From Parapusillimonas sp013416435 (lineage in GTDB: Bacteria; Pseudomonadota; Gammaproteobacteria; Burkholderiales; Burkholderiaceae_B): a stretch of 64,000 nt of DNA. The stretch lies in contig NZ_CP197474.1 of assembly GCF_052180245.1 (NCBI RefSeq), positions 3,348,001-3,412,000 on the forward strand, read 5' to 3'. Shown piece after piece: positions 35,883 to 44,998 of the stretch; position 1 is the stretch's first letter; each line of letters starts with the position of its first letter. A program made the position numbers and the translations under genes. The notes beneath the pieces are model-generated. The model was not told the DNA's origin. It made no database searches and was given only the letters and a program-made list of their open reading frames with translations.

Positions 35883-37273
35883 GGCCGGCCTCCCGGGTTG
35901 CCCTTCTGCAACTGGTCGAGGCGGTCGGGCACCGGGTCCCCCTCATAGACGCCGCGCGAACCCGCCGCGCGCGTACCGTGGCGCTGGATGATGGCCATCG
36001 GCGAGTTGTTGGCCAGCTCGCGGCGCAGCTCCAGCTCGGTCTTGAGGTTGCGGATCTCGCGGTCGAGCGTGTCGCTCTCGTGGTTCACCGCCTCGACCGC
36101 CAACTGGTTGGCCGCCACGTTGGGTTCCTTCTTGCCCGTCAGCAGGGTCCGCTGGAGCAGCAATGCTTTCTCCAGCACCGACGAGAGCGCGACCTCGGAC
36201 GCTAGGCGTCGCGCGAGCAGGTCCTGGTCCGGCTCGTCGCGCAGTGCCTCGATCACGCCGCGCGTGATCGGCAGCGACGTGCTGCCGGCCTCGCGCAGGT
36301 TCTCGAAGGTCGTGTTGCGCGTCCCCGAGATCAGCTCCTGCAAGGTTTCCAGCTTCACCTCGTATTCTTCCTGGATCAGCGGCGTCAGTCCGACGCCGGG
36401 CACCGTCTCGGTCTTGGTGCAGGCATCGCAGGTGCGCTGCTCCTGCTCCCCGAGGACCCGTGTGGCCCATTCGATCGCCTGCTGCGGCGAGGTCCAGGTC
36501 TGGCACGACAGGCTCACGCAACTGGCTGATGCGATGGATGACGTGTCGGTCACGCCACGGCCGTTGACCAGGTTGTAGCCCGCGCGAGTGACATCGCCGA
36601 CCACCCGAATAGCCGGCTGGCCTGCGCCACCGGCATTGCTGCCGCCCACCCAGGGCACGCCATCATTGCCCCGGCGCGTCTCGGCCTGCTCGATGGCCGA
36701 CACGGCGTCCGTGCTCGACACCGCATCGCGCAGCGCCATGCCTTCGGCCATCTGGCTCCAGCCAAGCTGGCCGCCCGCCATCTCGGCCATCTTCTCGGCC
36801 ATGGCGCGGCACGTCAGCTTGGAACGGTCGAAATCCAGCCGCGCTTGCAGCACGCCATTCGTGAGCAAGTTGTACAAACCGGGATCGGCGCGTTGGATGA
36901 TCAGCGCCGGCAGGGATGCCACGGCACTCGTGGCGCTCTGGATCACGTTACCCATGATCTGCTGGAAACCATTCGTGATGCCATTGAGCTGATTGCGCAG
37001 GGTGGTCTGAAGGCTCATGTCACCGCAGATCAGGTTGCTGTTCCACCCCACGCCGACCCCGATCGAACGCATGCCGGCGGCGCGGCCCATGGACACTGCG
37101 CTGCCGCCGCCGATCGAGTACATGACGTCATCGCCGACGACGGGGCCGCTGTTCTGGTATCCGGCCTGTGCCCATGCCAGGCCGCAGCCCAGGGCGAGCG
37201 CGCCGGCCAGTGCCGTCGGACGCAGCAGGCGGTACGCCCTGGTGGAGAGATTCGTCGGTTCAGGACGCTTCAT
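35879..37273 (-). CDS. Integrating conjugative element protein, TIGR03755 (PFL_4711) family
   Basis: The 464-residue exported protein has a signal peptide (ALAGALALGCGLAWAQA), then Cys-containing segments (LICGDMSLQ, SCVSLSCQTW, RTCDACTKTE) and a long C-terminal coiled coil (residues about 390-430). By position before traG it resembles TraH of F-type systems, a periplasmic pilus-assembly factor; that equivalence is inference. Confidence 0.85.
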   Translation of the reverse strand: MKRPEPTNLSTRAYRLLRPTALAGALALGCGLAWAQAGYQNSGPVVGDDVMYSIGGGSAVSMGRAAGMRSIGVGVGWNSNLICGDMSLQTTLRNQLNGITNGFQQIMGNVIQSATSAVASLPALIIQRADPGLYNLLTNGVLQARLDFDRSKLTCRAMAEKMAEMAGGQLGWSQMAEGMALRDAVSSTDAVSAIEQAETRRGNDGVPWVGGSNAGGAGQPAIRVVGDVTRAGYNLVNGRGVTDTSSIASASCVSLSCQTWTSPQQAIEWATRVLGEQEQRTCDACTKTETVPGVGLTPLIQEEYEVKLETLQELISGTRNTTFENLREAGSTSLPITRGVIEALRDEPDQDLLARRLASEVALSSVLEKALLLQRTLLTGKKEPNVAANQLAVEAVNHESDTLDREIRNLKTELELRRELANNSPMAIIQRHGTRAAGSRGVYEGDPVPDRLDQLQKGNPGGRP

Positions 37274-37282
37274 CGTGGCACC

Positions 37283-38230
37283 TCAGAGGAAATCAACGCT
37301 GCCAAGAAACACCTGCCCACGGCGTTCACAGCACGCATAGGGCCGCCACAGCGCCCACGCGTAATCGCCTTGCTGGGCCTGTGTCAGGGAGCCGTTGCGC
37401 GGGAAGACCGAGCATGACGATGACAGGACGGGTGTGAGTTCCTGCCACTTGCCCGTCGAGGCGTCGCCTTCGACCAGCTCGCCAGCCGGCCAGTAGCCAT
37501 CACGGGCGTTGGCGAGCAGCGGCTGGTACACGTGCAACTGCCCGCGGCGAGTGACGACATCGCCCGCACGCTGGGCCACCACGGCACCAGCCTTGTGGTC
37601 GTCTGTCTGATGCAGGAAGCCGCCGCGCGGATACACGTTGCCCCAGAGGTTCAACGTCGAGCGCACGCCGATCTCGCGCGTCCCGGGGATCAGTGCCTCC
37701 GGGTAGGCCATCTCGGGCACGTTGTAGCGCCAGGCCAGCGTGTCCAAGGTGCTGAGCAGATACGGCATGAACGCCGTGCCCGCGCCCTCGCAGAAGTAGC
37801 CCGATGAGGAGACGAACTGGTTGAATACCTCGACGCCGGGATGCCCGATGACATCCGCGTTCTTGAATTTGGCGAGGTTGTTCTCGTGGTCTTCGTTGGT
37901 GGTGCCGTCACCACCGGCCTGAGCTGAAGGATTGGGCGTGCTCATCGCCCGAACCTCGGCCCAGGGGTTTTCTCCGGTATTGCTGTAGCTGGAGACGACC
38001 GCATCCGGGATGTAGTGGCGCACTTTGACCGACGTGCGCACCGTGCAGCCGGTCCAGGTGCAGTACAGCCAGTAGCAGATCCCGACGACGCGGTATTCGA
38101 GGCAGTCTGGCGATGCCACCGAGCCGACGATGGTTGCGGTGTTGAGCGCATAGCTGCCCGTGGCGCTGAGCAGCAGCACGGATGCCACGCCAGCACGCAA
38201 GCGGCGCATCAGGTCGAATGGGCGGGTCAC
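37283..38230 (-). CDS. Integrating conjugative element protein, TIGR03756 (TraU-like)
   Basis: The 315-residue protein has a signal peptide (GVASVLLLSATGSYA) and many cysteines (PDCLEYRVVGICYWLYCTW, FCEGAG, SSSCSV, PYACCERRGQ), as in TraU-family periplasmic proteins that depend on disulfide formation. I chose the GTG at 38230, which overlaps the stop of the TIGR03757 gene (GTGA); the frame to 38350 would lie inside that gene. Confidence 0.85.
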   Translation of the reverse strand: MTRPFDLMRRLRAGVASVLLLSATGSYALNTATIVGSVASPDCLEYRVVGICYWLYCTWTGCTVRTSVKVRHYIPDAVVSSYSNTGENPWAEVRAMSTPNPSAQAGGDGTTNEDHENNLAKFKNADVIGHPGVEVFNQFVSSSGYFCEGAGTAFMPYLLSTLDTLAWRYNVPEMAYPEALIPGTREIGVRSTLNLWGNVYPRGGFLHQTDDHKAGAVVAQRAGDVVTRRGQLHVYQPLLANARDGYWPAGELVEGDASTGKWQELTPVLSSSCSVFPRNGSLTQAQQGDYAWALWRPYACCERRGQVFLGSVDFL

Positions 38231-38673
38231 GGCTGGGCCCTCCGGTGCTGCTCGATGCGCGCGACAGCGCGGGCCACATCGGGTTCGCCATAGACGACGT
38301 AGCGTTGATCCACCACGACGGCCGGGATGCTGGTGATGCCCAGGCTCCATGCGTCGGCAACGCCCTGGTAGGCGGAAGCGATGCGGCGTTGGAGGTCGGT
38401 GCCGCCGCTGTTCAGCCGACGCTTGACGAGGGCGGTCGCCTGTTCGGGTTCGGCGGGCAGTTCCGCAGAAAGCTCCGCTTCAATCCGGTACGCTTCGTCC
38501 AGCTCGATCAGCCGCTCGCCGCCCATGGTCTTGACCGGATGGCGGCTGTCGGTGATGACCAGCACATCGGCAGCGAATGTGGCCGGACTGAAGACACCCA
38601 AGGACACCGGCAGTACAACGGCCAGGCCAAGGGCTCGCCAGCTTGGAGCGGACCTGGGAAAAGATGCTGGCAT
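38227..38673 (-). CDS. Integrating conjugative element protein, TIGR03757 family
   Basis: A 148-residue exported protein with signal peptide (GLAVVLPVSLGVFSPATFAADV) and a thioredoxin-like region lacking a CxxC (VLVITDSRHPVK, then ITSIPAVVVDQRYVVYGEPDV). This resembles TrbC/TraF-like periplasmic folds in F-type clusters. It is the first gene of a group read toward traG. Confidence 0.82.
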   Translation of the reverse strand: MPASFPRSAPSWRALGLAVVLPVSLGVFSPATFAADVLVITDSRHPVKTMGGERLIELDEAYRIEAELSAELPAEPEQATALVKRRLNSGGTDLQRRIASAYQGVADAWSLGITSIPAVVVDQRYVVYGEPDVARAVARIEQHRRAQP

Positions 38674-38784
38674 GACGCGTGCCCCGGAAGTTGATCAGGG
38701 CCATAGTCAAACGCCGAACCCGGTCCGGCCCCCACAAACAATGCGCATCGCGGACACCCCGCATACCTGCTTGCTTCTCGGCAA

Positions 38785-38811
38785 GGAAGAAGCGGAGGCC
38801 GAAGCCCCCGC
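38785..38811 (-). terminator. UUCG-loop terminator after radC
   Basis: On the minus strand GCGGGGGC-TTCG-GCCTCCGC forms an eight-base stem with a UUCG tetraloop, followed by a T-rich TTCTTCCTT. It lies 21 bases after the radC stop and would separate radC from the TIGR03757 transcript. Confidence 0.65.
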
Positions 38812-38832
38812 TGTGATCAATGAAGCGATGTG

Positions 38833-39327
38833 CTACAGCAGGCCGTGCTCCGCGAAGGAGTACGGAATTCCCTGGCCGACGATGATGTGATCCAGTACCC
38901 GAACATCGATCAGCGCCAGCGCGGCCTGCAGTTGCTGGGTCAGCGCGCGGTCGGCGCTCGACGGCTCAGTGGCTCCCGAGGGATGCTGGTGCGAAAGAAT
39001 GACCGCGGCGGCATTCAGCTCCAAAGCACGCTGCACGATGACACGCGCGTGCACCGTGGCCGAATTGATCGTGCCTCTGAACATCGGCTCGTAGGCCAGC
39101 ACCTGGTGCAGGCTGTCCATGAACACAACGACGAATACTTCGTTGGGCTCGGCGACCAGTTTCAGACGCAGGTAGTCCCGCACGGCTGCTGGCCGGTCGA
39201 GCCGGGGGCCGGCTTTGAAAACCCGCTGTTCCAGCAGCGCGATGGCTTGCTGGATGATCCAGTCTTCGTGCTGGGCTGCGACGACGGAAAGCGACTCCAC
39301 GCAGGAGTCATTGACGACGAAAGACAT
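38833..39327 (-). CDS. radC: RadC-like JAB/MPN-domain protein
   Basis: The 164-residue protein is a RadC-type JAB domain without the N-terminal helix-hairpin-helix of chromosomal RadC. The metal site SHQHPSGATEPSSAD is complete, with the upstream Glu in NEVFVVVFMD. ICE and plasmid RadC copies are common; a DNA repair role is unproven. The ATG at 39327 has GGAGG six bases upstream. A leader hairpin lies at 39362-39388. Confidence 0.9.
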   Translation of the reverse strand: MSFVVNDSCVESLSVVAAQHEDWIIQQAIALLEQRVFKAGPRLDRPAAVRDYLRLKLVAEPNEVFVVVFMDSLHQVLAYEPMFRGTINSATVHARVIVQRALELNAAAVILSHQHPSGATEPSSADRALTQQLQAALALIDVRVLDHIIVGQGIPYSFAEHGLL

Positions 39328-39361
39328 GACGAACCTCCGGGTGATGAGATCGGAGGCGCAT

Positions 39362-39388
39362 GCCCAGGGAGGGCAAGCCCTCCTGGGG
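39362..39388 (-). other. Leader hairpin before radC
   Basis: On the minus strand CCCAGGAGGGC-TT-GCCCTCCCTGGG folds into a strong hairpin with one bulge, 35 bases before the radC start. No T-run follows. It belongs with the leader hairpins at 61262, 62483, 63191 and 63640. Confidence 0.55.
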
Positions 39389-39511
39389 ATGGGAACAACG
39401 GAACATGATGCATCCACCACCGCGGGTGCGGTGATCGTTCGCGGCCAGGATGCGAGGCGAACGGGTAGCGATCAGCGCAGAGGACTGCGCCGTAGCCTCA
39501 AGGACCGCAGG

Positions 39512-40276
39512 CTACCTGGGCATGTCGCCGACAACGTCGGCAGGCATTTCGGTGGTCGGTGCGGCGGCCGAGTCGTCAGCCGACAGCATGTCCATGGCCG
39601 AAAGCAAGGAGTCGCCCTCGATCGGCCCTTGCAGTAGGATTGCCTGACCGGTCTGGCGATCATGCAGCCGGATAGATGGCGTGGCGGTCACGCCGCCCTT
39701 CGTGGCTTCCTCGGCCTGGGCGCGGATCACCGCATCCGGCCGCTTGCTTGCCAGACAGTGCTCGATGGCGGGCGTAAGGTCTGGATAGCTCAGGCCGTCG
39801 GGCAAGCCCTGGCCGTCGCTGCGTGTATGGGCATAGACCCATTCGATGGCCCGCCAGAAGGCAGCTTGCCCGCCGACCTCAGCGGCGCATTCGGCCAGGC
39901 GTGCTTCGGCGGACGCGGCCGGCTCATGCGCGGCCAGCGGCTGGTGATGCCATTGCAAGGCAACGTCGGTATTGGCTCCCACCCACTGCTTGAGCCTCGG
40001 AAAATAATCCCGGCAGAACGGGCATTCCAGGTCGGCATAGAGCGTCAGCGTAAAGCGGCCGTCCTGGTTGCCCATCTGCCACGGCGGCCCCGCCGCCTGC
40101 GCAGCGCTGTCCGGGGCGGACGACTGCGTTAAGGATTCGCCGGACGACTGGAACACGAGCCAGATCAGCAGTAGCGCGACCAGCGTAGCGGCCGAGACCC
40201 AGATCCAGCGCTTCCGCGAGCGATGGCGACGGAACGCCTGCACTTGCATCGGAATGAAGGGACGTTTCGGCTCCAT
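39512..40276 (-). CDS. DsbA-like thiol-disulfide oxidoreductase
   Basis: The 254-residue protein is anchored by one N-terminal helix (residues about 24-42) and has a periplasmic thioredoxin fold with active site C85-P-F-C88 in YADLECPFCRDYF and the cis-proline loop TATPSIRLHD. It probably forms or shuffles disulfides in the Cys-rich TraU-, TraH- and TraG-like proteins of the same system. It starts 12 bases after the VirB4-like gene. Confidence 0.87.
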   Translation of the reverse strand: MEPKRPFIPMQVQAFRRHRSRKRWIWVSAATLVALLLIWLVFQSSGESLTQSSAPDSAAQAAGPPWQMGNQDGRFTLTLYADLECPFCRDYFPRLKQWVGANTDVALQWHHQPLAAHEPAASAEARLAECAAEVGGQAAFWRAIEWVYAHTRSDGQGLPDGLSYPDLTPAIEHCLASKRPDAVIRAQAEEATKGGVTATPSIRLHDRQTGQAILLQGPIEGDSLLSAMDMLSADDSAAAPTTEMPADVVGDMPR

Positions 40277-40288
40277 GGCGTTCTCCGG

Positions 40289-43159
40289 CTATTGCGGCAG
40301 GTCCAGGGCCGGCGACTCGATGCCGCGTGCCTGGTCGATGTTCTCGGCCACCTTGAAGGCCGCCTCCAGTTCGGTGATGCCGTACTGCTGCATGAGCTGG
40401 TAGCGTTCGGCCTTCTCCTCGGGTTCGGTCTGCGCGAGTGCGAGGTAGAGGCTTGGCGGTACGGCCCGAAACAGCACCTCCATCGACTTCGACAGGATCA
40501 CGCCTTCGGTGAATTTCCCTGCTTCCTTGCGTGCGGAAAGCATCAACGCCTTCTGCGCGGGCGAGAGTTCGCGAAAGCGCGCGATCTTCTCCACCTCGTC
40601 CGGCGGCATCGACAGGCAGATCCACCACTCGATCATGTTGAGCATGGGTTCTGCGGCACGGGGCAGATCGTCAATGTTCTGCGTCGCGAGCCAGAACCAC
40701 GCGCCCAACTTGCGCCACATCTTCGTGATCTTCACGACGTAGGGCGCGAGCAACGGGTTCTTGGTGATGATGTGGCCTTCGTCGGTCACATTGACGATCG
40801 GTCGGCCCAGATACTGGTCGCGCTCGGCGATGTTGTTCACCGTGCTGATCAGGCTGATGTACGCGATGGAGAGCTGCGCGTTGTAGCCCTCGCGAGCATA
40901 GGTCGCGAGATCCACCAGAGTGATGTCGGCCTCGGGCCAAGGGGAACCGTCCCGATCGAACATCTCGCCATCCGTGCCCTGGCAGAACATGTCCATTGCG
41001 TCCGCCATCTCCAGCAGCCGCACGCGCCGCATCTCTGGCAGCGTGCTGTCGTTGCCCCGCGCGCGCAACGCATCACGCACATCACGCGTGAGCACCGTGC
41101 GCCTCTTGGCCACGCAGCGCTCGGCAGCATCCAGAATGCACTGGCGGATCAGCGAGCGGTCGGCCCGCGTCATGCGGGCTTCTTCCTTGTCTTCCCCACC
41201 TGTGATCATCAACCGCGCGGTGATCTCCAACTCGCCCAGTACGTCGCGTTGCTCGTCCGGCTCCATGGCCGAGGCATCGGGTGGCAGCTCTTCGTCCAGC
41301 GCATCGGCATCGAGCGTTTGCACGTCGCTGGGTGTCTCGATCAGCCGGCGCGCATCGGCAAACGGCGCCAGGGTCACGCCCGAGCCAGGGGCCAGCTTCA
41401 CGCGGTTGACCGTCAGACCCAAACGCCTGGCAAATTCGCTGAACAAACCGAAGCTGTTGCCAGCCTCCACGATGAAGAGCCGCGGCCGGTAGATGGCCGT
41501 GACCTGGTTCAGCAGGTTGTTGAGCGTGGCGCTTTTGCCCGAGCCGGTTGGGCCGAACAGGAACAGATGGGCATTCATCTGTCGGTCCAGGCGGTTGAGC
41601 GGGTCGAAAGTGATCGGGCCGCCGCCGCGGTTGAACATCGTGATGCCGGGGTGCCCGGTGCCCTGAGCACGGCCCCATACCGGCGACAGATTCGCCGCGT
41701 GCTGGGCGAACATGAGTTGCGTGTACCACTTGCGCCGGTCTTGGCTGGGGTTGTAGCAGCACGGCAGCCAGCGCAGGTAGCTGTTGAGCGGCGCCACCTC
41801 GTCGTCCTCGCGCACCGGCTGCAAGCCGGCGTTGAGCATCACGTTCGCCAGATCCAGCCCGCGACGGTTCAGCTCGGCTTCGTCACGCCCGCGCAGGTAG
41901 AACGCCAGCGTGCCCCGGTAGAGCTTGTGCGCGCTGCCGATGAGCGAACGGGCCTCGTGCACATCCTTGAGCGTCTGCTCGGATGCCAGGGTTTCGCCCA
42001 CGGCCTTCTTCGCCAGGTGATTCAAATCCGATTCGAGGACATCCTGCGGTGTGGCGACCATCGTCAGGCACATCAAGGTGTCTTCGGGCATCTGGTCGAA
42101 CAGCGTGTTGATCGCATCGCCCTTGCGGGTCTCTCCGGTCAGATGCCCGGCGCCGGGTGGCATCCGTAGCCGGTCGGTGATCAGCACGCGGTGCGGCATG
42201 CCGTCGAAGGTCCAGGTACCGCGCGCTACGTCGGAGCGCGGTTGCCCAAAGAACAACCGTTGGCTGAAATCCCGTCCGCTCGCCAGTTCGATCTCGCCGT
42301 CTTCGGTCTCATCGGGATAGCGTGCCAACGCATAGAAGCGCTCGCGGTCCTCGACCGCAGGCCCGAGCAACGCGGGATTGGGGTTGAACCACCGCAGCAG
42401 CCAGTCGTGAACGTCGGTTGCGACCATACGCCGGGCCTGAATACCGGCGTTGGCCAAGCCACCACACAGGCGATCGCAGACGATATTGAGCATCTGCTCC
42501 GGCGTCTGGCCACGGCGGCTCGCCTGTCCGCTGGAACGCCGATAGACCACCATCCGTACACGCCGGCTTTGGCCGCGCCAGCGCAGGCGCGTGACCACGG
42601 TGTCCTCGAACAGGCCACCCGGCTTGGCCACCGCGCGCAGGTGATGACCGAAAAAGCGCAGGTAGAACTCGGTGAAAGCTGTATCGCGTGCGCGCGGCTG
42701 CACGTAGTCGCGCAGGGTCTGCATGTACTGGTCGAAGCTGGCCTCGTCCTGGGCGTAGAGCTGGAGTACCCAGGGGTGCTCGTCCAATTCATCGAAGCTG
42801 TCTTGCAGCGCATTCTCCAGGGCATCCCGGGCATGTGCGAGCCAGCCGGGTTCCCGGCCCTCGGTGCCCAGCGGCACCAACTCGTAGAAGGCCGCGACCG
42901 ATTGCCCGTCCTCCAGCAGCATGGCCTTCGACTCGGGCAGGAACTCCACCCAAGGCAGCAGTTCCACGAACGAAGGCGCGACGTCGTACAGCGCCTGCTC
43001 GTCGGCCACCGTTGCCGACCTGCGCCCGCGGACCGCCGAGCCGGGTTCGGGAATACCGGCCTGGCGCAAGGCCTCAACATGGCGCTTCCAGCCGTCCGGT
43101 TGCTCTTCATCGCCAGCACTGGATGCGGCCAGCTTCGGCCAAGAGAGTTTCCAGCGCAT
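40289..43159 (-). CDS. Conjugative transfer ATPase, TIGR03744 (TraC/VirB4-type)
   Basis: The 956-residue cytoplasmic ATPase powers assembly of the type IV secretion channel. An N-terminal TraC-like domain is followed by a RecA-like core with Walker A GPTGSGKSATLNN near residue 535 and Walker B NVTDEGHII near residue 790, then WFWLATQNIDDLP as the sensor motif. The ATG at 43159 shares bases with the preceding stop (TGATG). This is the marker VirB4 of the MPF-G-like system. Confidence 0.93.
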   Translation of the reverse strand: MRWKLSWPKLAASSAGDEEQPDGWKRHVEALRQAGIPEPGSAVRGRRSATVADEQALYDVAPSFVELLPWVEFLPESKAMLLEDGQSVAAFYELVPLGTEGREPGWLAHARDALENALQDSFDELDEHPWVLQLYAQDEASFDQYMQTLRDYVQPRARDTAFTEFYLRFFGHHLRAVAKPGGLFEDTVVTRLRWRGQSRRVRMVVYRRSSGQASRRGQTPEQMLNIVCDRLCGGLANAGIQARRMVATDVHDWLLRWFNPNPALLGPAVEDRERFYALARYPDETEDGEIELASGRDFSQRLFFGQPRSDVARGTWTFDGMPHRVLITDRLRMPPGAGHLTGETRKGDAINTLFDQMPEDTLMCLTMVATPQDVLESDLNHLAKKAVGETLASEQTLKDVHEARSLIGSAHKLYRGTLAFYLRGRDEAELNRRGLDLANVMLNAGLQPVREDDEVAPLNSYLRWLPCCYNPSQDRRKWYTQLMFAQHAANLSPVWGRAQGTGHPGITMFNRGGGPITFDPLNRLDRQMNAHLFLFGPTGSGKSATLNNLLNQVTAIYRPRLFIVEAGNSFGLFSEFARRLGLTVNRVKLAPGSGVTLAPFADARRLIETPSDVQTLDADALDEELPPDASAMEPDEQRDVLGELEITARLMITGGEDKEEARMTRADRSLIRQCILDAAERCVAKRRTVLTRDVRDALRARGNDSTLPEMRRVRLLEMADAMDMFCQGTDGEMFDRDGSPWPEADITLVDLATYAREGYNAQLSIAYISLISTVNNIAERDQYLGRPIVNVTDEGHIITKNPLLAPYVVKITKMWRKLGAWFWLATQNIDDLPRAAEPMLNMIEWWICLSMPPDEVEKIARFRELSPAQKALMLSARKEAGKFTEGVILSKSMEVLFRAVPPSLYLALAQTEPEEKAERYQLMQQYGITELEAAFKVAENIDQARGIESPALDLPQ

Positions 43160-43608
43160 CAATAATCCTCCACGCGCTCGCCCGGCATGGCGTACTGGGT
43201 ACGCTGGTACAGGGGGAAAACGGTCGTGTAGCCCGGCACAGGTATGGGGTCGGTGCCCGCCAGGTGGGGGAACACATACATCACAAGGTCGGGATTCGGC
43301 AGGCGCTGAAATTGGCGATAGACTTCGTTGCGCGCCGTGCGCGTGTAGCGCATCTGCTCAGAAGGTGCGGCCTGCACGTCCGCTTCGGTCAGCGGCCGAC
43401 GCAGGCTTTGACGCGCATCGAGCAATTGCCTGCGCGCTACCTGGCCAGCACCGCCGCCACCGTCGCCGGCTTCCTGCTGCCAAATGTCCATCATCGTGCT
43501 GCTACCGTGGGGCAGCAGCTTTTCCTTGCTGGTGGCGCAGCCGCCGAGCACCGCAACGGCAACGGCCAGCGCAAGGCCACGGGTCAAGTCAGTCAAGTTC
43601 GAGAGCAT
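43159..43608 (-). CDS. ICE lipoprotein, TIGR03751 family (TraV-like position)
   Basis: A 149-residue lipoprotein with signal peptide and lipobox VLGGC (Cys24). The mature part has a Gly-rich linker and a conserved RQFQRLPNPDLVMYVFPHL. In the gene order it takes the place of TraV/VirB7. The ATG at 43608 lies within the 3' end of the TIGR03752 gene, which stops at 43589, a 20-base overlap. Confidence 0.85.
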   Translation of the reverse strand: MLSNLTDLTRGLALAVAVAVLGGCATSKEKLLPHGSSTMMDIWQQEAGDGGGGAGQVARRQLLDARQSLRRPLTEADVQAAPSEQMRYTRTARNEVYRQFQRLPNPDLVMYVFPHLAGTDPIPVPGYTTVFPLYQRTQYAMPGERVEDY

Positions 43609-44998
43609 GGCTTTCTCCTGCGCGGTGATCGACCTTGCGACCCTCGGGGTCGAAGTCGATGGCAAGGGGTTTTTCGAGGTGGACAGCGACTTTCGCGCCG
43701 GGCTGCACATAGACGGCGGCGAAGGCCTGCCCGTAGAGCTTGTTGACCCAGTTCGACATTTCCTGGACGCCACCGGCGAGAATCCGGCCCACGGCCTCCT
43801 GACCACTGATGCCCACAGTGCCGATGGAGCCGTCCGAGCCGACGTAGGACATCTGGCCGCTGTCGCTTTCGATGAGCGAGGCCACGCCGGCACCGGCCGC
43901 GGTGATCAGGGCCTGCGAACCGAGGTACTGCTGGGCGTTGCTGCGCCGCTCCCCACTGACGCAGGGAATGCCATAGGGATCGCTGATCCAGCCCAGGCCA
44001 TCGCGTTGCTGGTTGTTCTGCTGGTTGCCCTCGCGGTCCTCGGGAATGGTGCGGATGGTTCCGTCATGAAAGACGAACGTAATGCTGCGCACCTGGCCGC
44101 GCACGCACGAGAGCGTCCAGTCGCCCGAGGCTGTGCCGCTGAACACGGCGCCCGCCACGTCGGGAATATCGATGCCGTTGGCCGTGAGGTTGTCGGGGCC
44201 CACCAGGACTTTGAAGGGGTACGGGTCGTTCACGGTGCCGTCGATCGGCACACGGCCGATTAGCGCGGTCATCGCCACCGATCCCATGAGGGTGGAGTTT
44301 GTCGGAACCGTATAAACAGCCTTGGCGGTCTTGACGCCGGCGGCGCGTGCGCCCGCGTTCGCCACGGTTTCCGCCGTGGTTTCCAGCGTGCGCTGCGCCG
44401 GTCCAAAGCTCGTCGGAAAGCTCATGGCGCCACTGGACGAGCCGCGCGCCTCAGCCTTCTTCGCGTCGTCCGGTTCCACCCAGCGCACGCCGCCTTCCAT
44501 CCCGGCCTCGTCGCCGTCGCGCAGTCCCAGGCCCACCGGCAGGTCGGCATGGCCGCCGCCACGACCGCCGATCGCCTCCAGGCGTCGCTGCAAGTCCGCG
44601 AGCAAGCCTTCGGTTTGCTGGCGCTCGCTCGCGGCTTGCTGCTGGTCGCGCCGCAGGTTGGAACGCTCGGCTTCGAGCGCGGCGTTGATGCGCTGATCGA
44701 TCGAGTTCTTGCGCTGGCGCAGGCGTTGGTTTTCCTCGCGCTGAGACTTGTTGTCGGACAGCGCGGTCTGAAGCTCGGTGCGCAGTTGCTTGACCTGCGC
44801 GACCAGCGTGGCGACGGTATCGCGCGGGGTATCGCCCTCGATGCCCAGCGCCTTCATCTCTTCGGGCGTGAGCTGGCTCCCCGCGTCGGCTTGGGAAAGT
44901 GTCGAAGGTCCGCCGCCCGAGAACAGACGGACGCCGATGAACAGCACCAGGAGGGCCACTGGGATCATCAGCCACTTCAGGAGTCCGTTACTGCGCAT
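43589..44998 (-). CDS. Integrating conjugative element protein, TIGR03752 (TraB/VirB10-like position)
   Basis: The 469-residue protein has a short cytoplasmic tail, a membrane helix (residues about 8-23), a coiled coil (residues about 55-130, rich in Gln/Arg/Glu), a Gly-rich linker and a C-terminal beta-rich domain with GSVAMTALIGRVPIDGTV and YGQAFAAVYVQPGAKVAVH. This plan matches TraB/VirB10 scaffold proteins that span the envelope. The ATG at 44998 follows AAGGAGG. Confidence 0.87.
   Translation of the reverse strand: MRSNGLLKWLMIPVALLVLFIGVRLFSGGGPSTLSQADAGSQLTPEEMKALGIEGDTPRDTVATLVAQVKQLRTELQTALSDNKSQREENQRLRQRKNSIDQRINAALEAERSNLRRDQQQAASERQQTEGLLADLQRRLEAIGGRGGGHADLPVGLGLRDGDEAGMEGGVRWVEPDDAKKAEARGSSSGAMSFPTSFGPAQRTLETTAETVANAGARAAGVKTAKAVYTVPTNSTLMGSVAMTALIGRVPIDGTVNDPYPFKVLVGPDNLTANGIDIPDVAGAVFSGTASGDWTLSCVRGQVRSITFVFHDGTIRTIPEDREGNQQNNQQRDGLGWISDPYGIPCVSGERRSNAQQYLGSQALITAAGAGVASLIESDSGQMSYVGSDGSIGTVGISGQEAVGRILAGGVQEMSNWVNKLYGQAFAAVYVQPGAKVAVHLEKPLAIDFDPEGRKVDHRAGESHALELD

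Noticed and set aside
40223..42169. Plus-strand open frame of 648 codons
   Set aside because: Shadow of the VirB4-type ATPase gene, which has clear Walker motifs.
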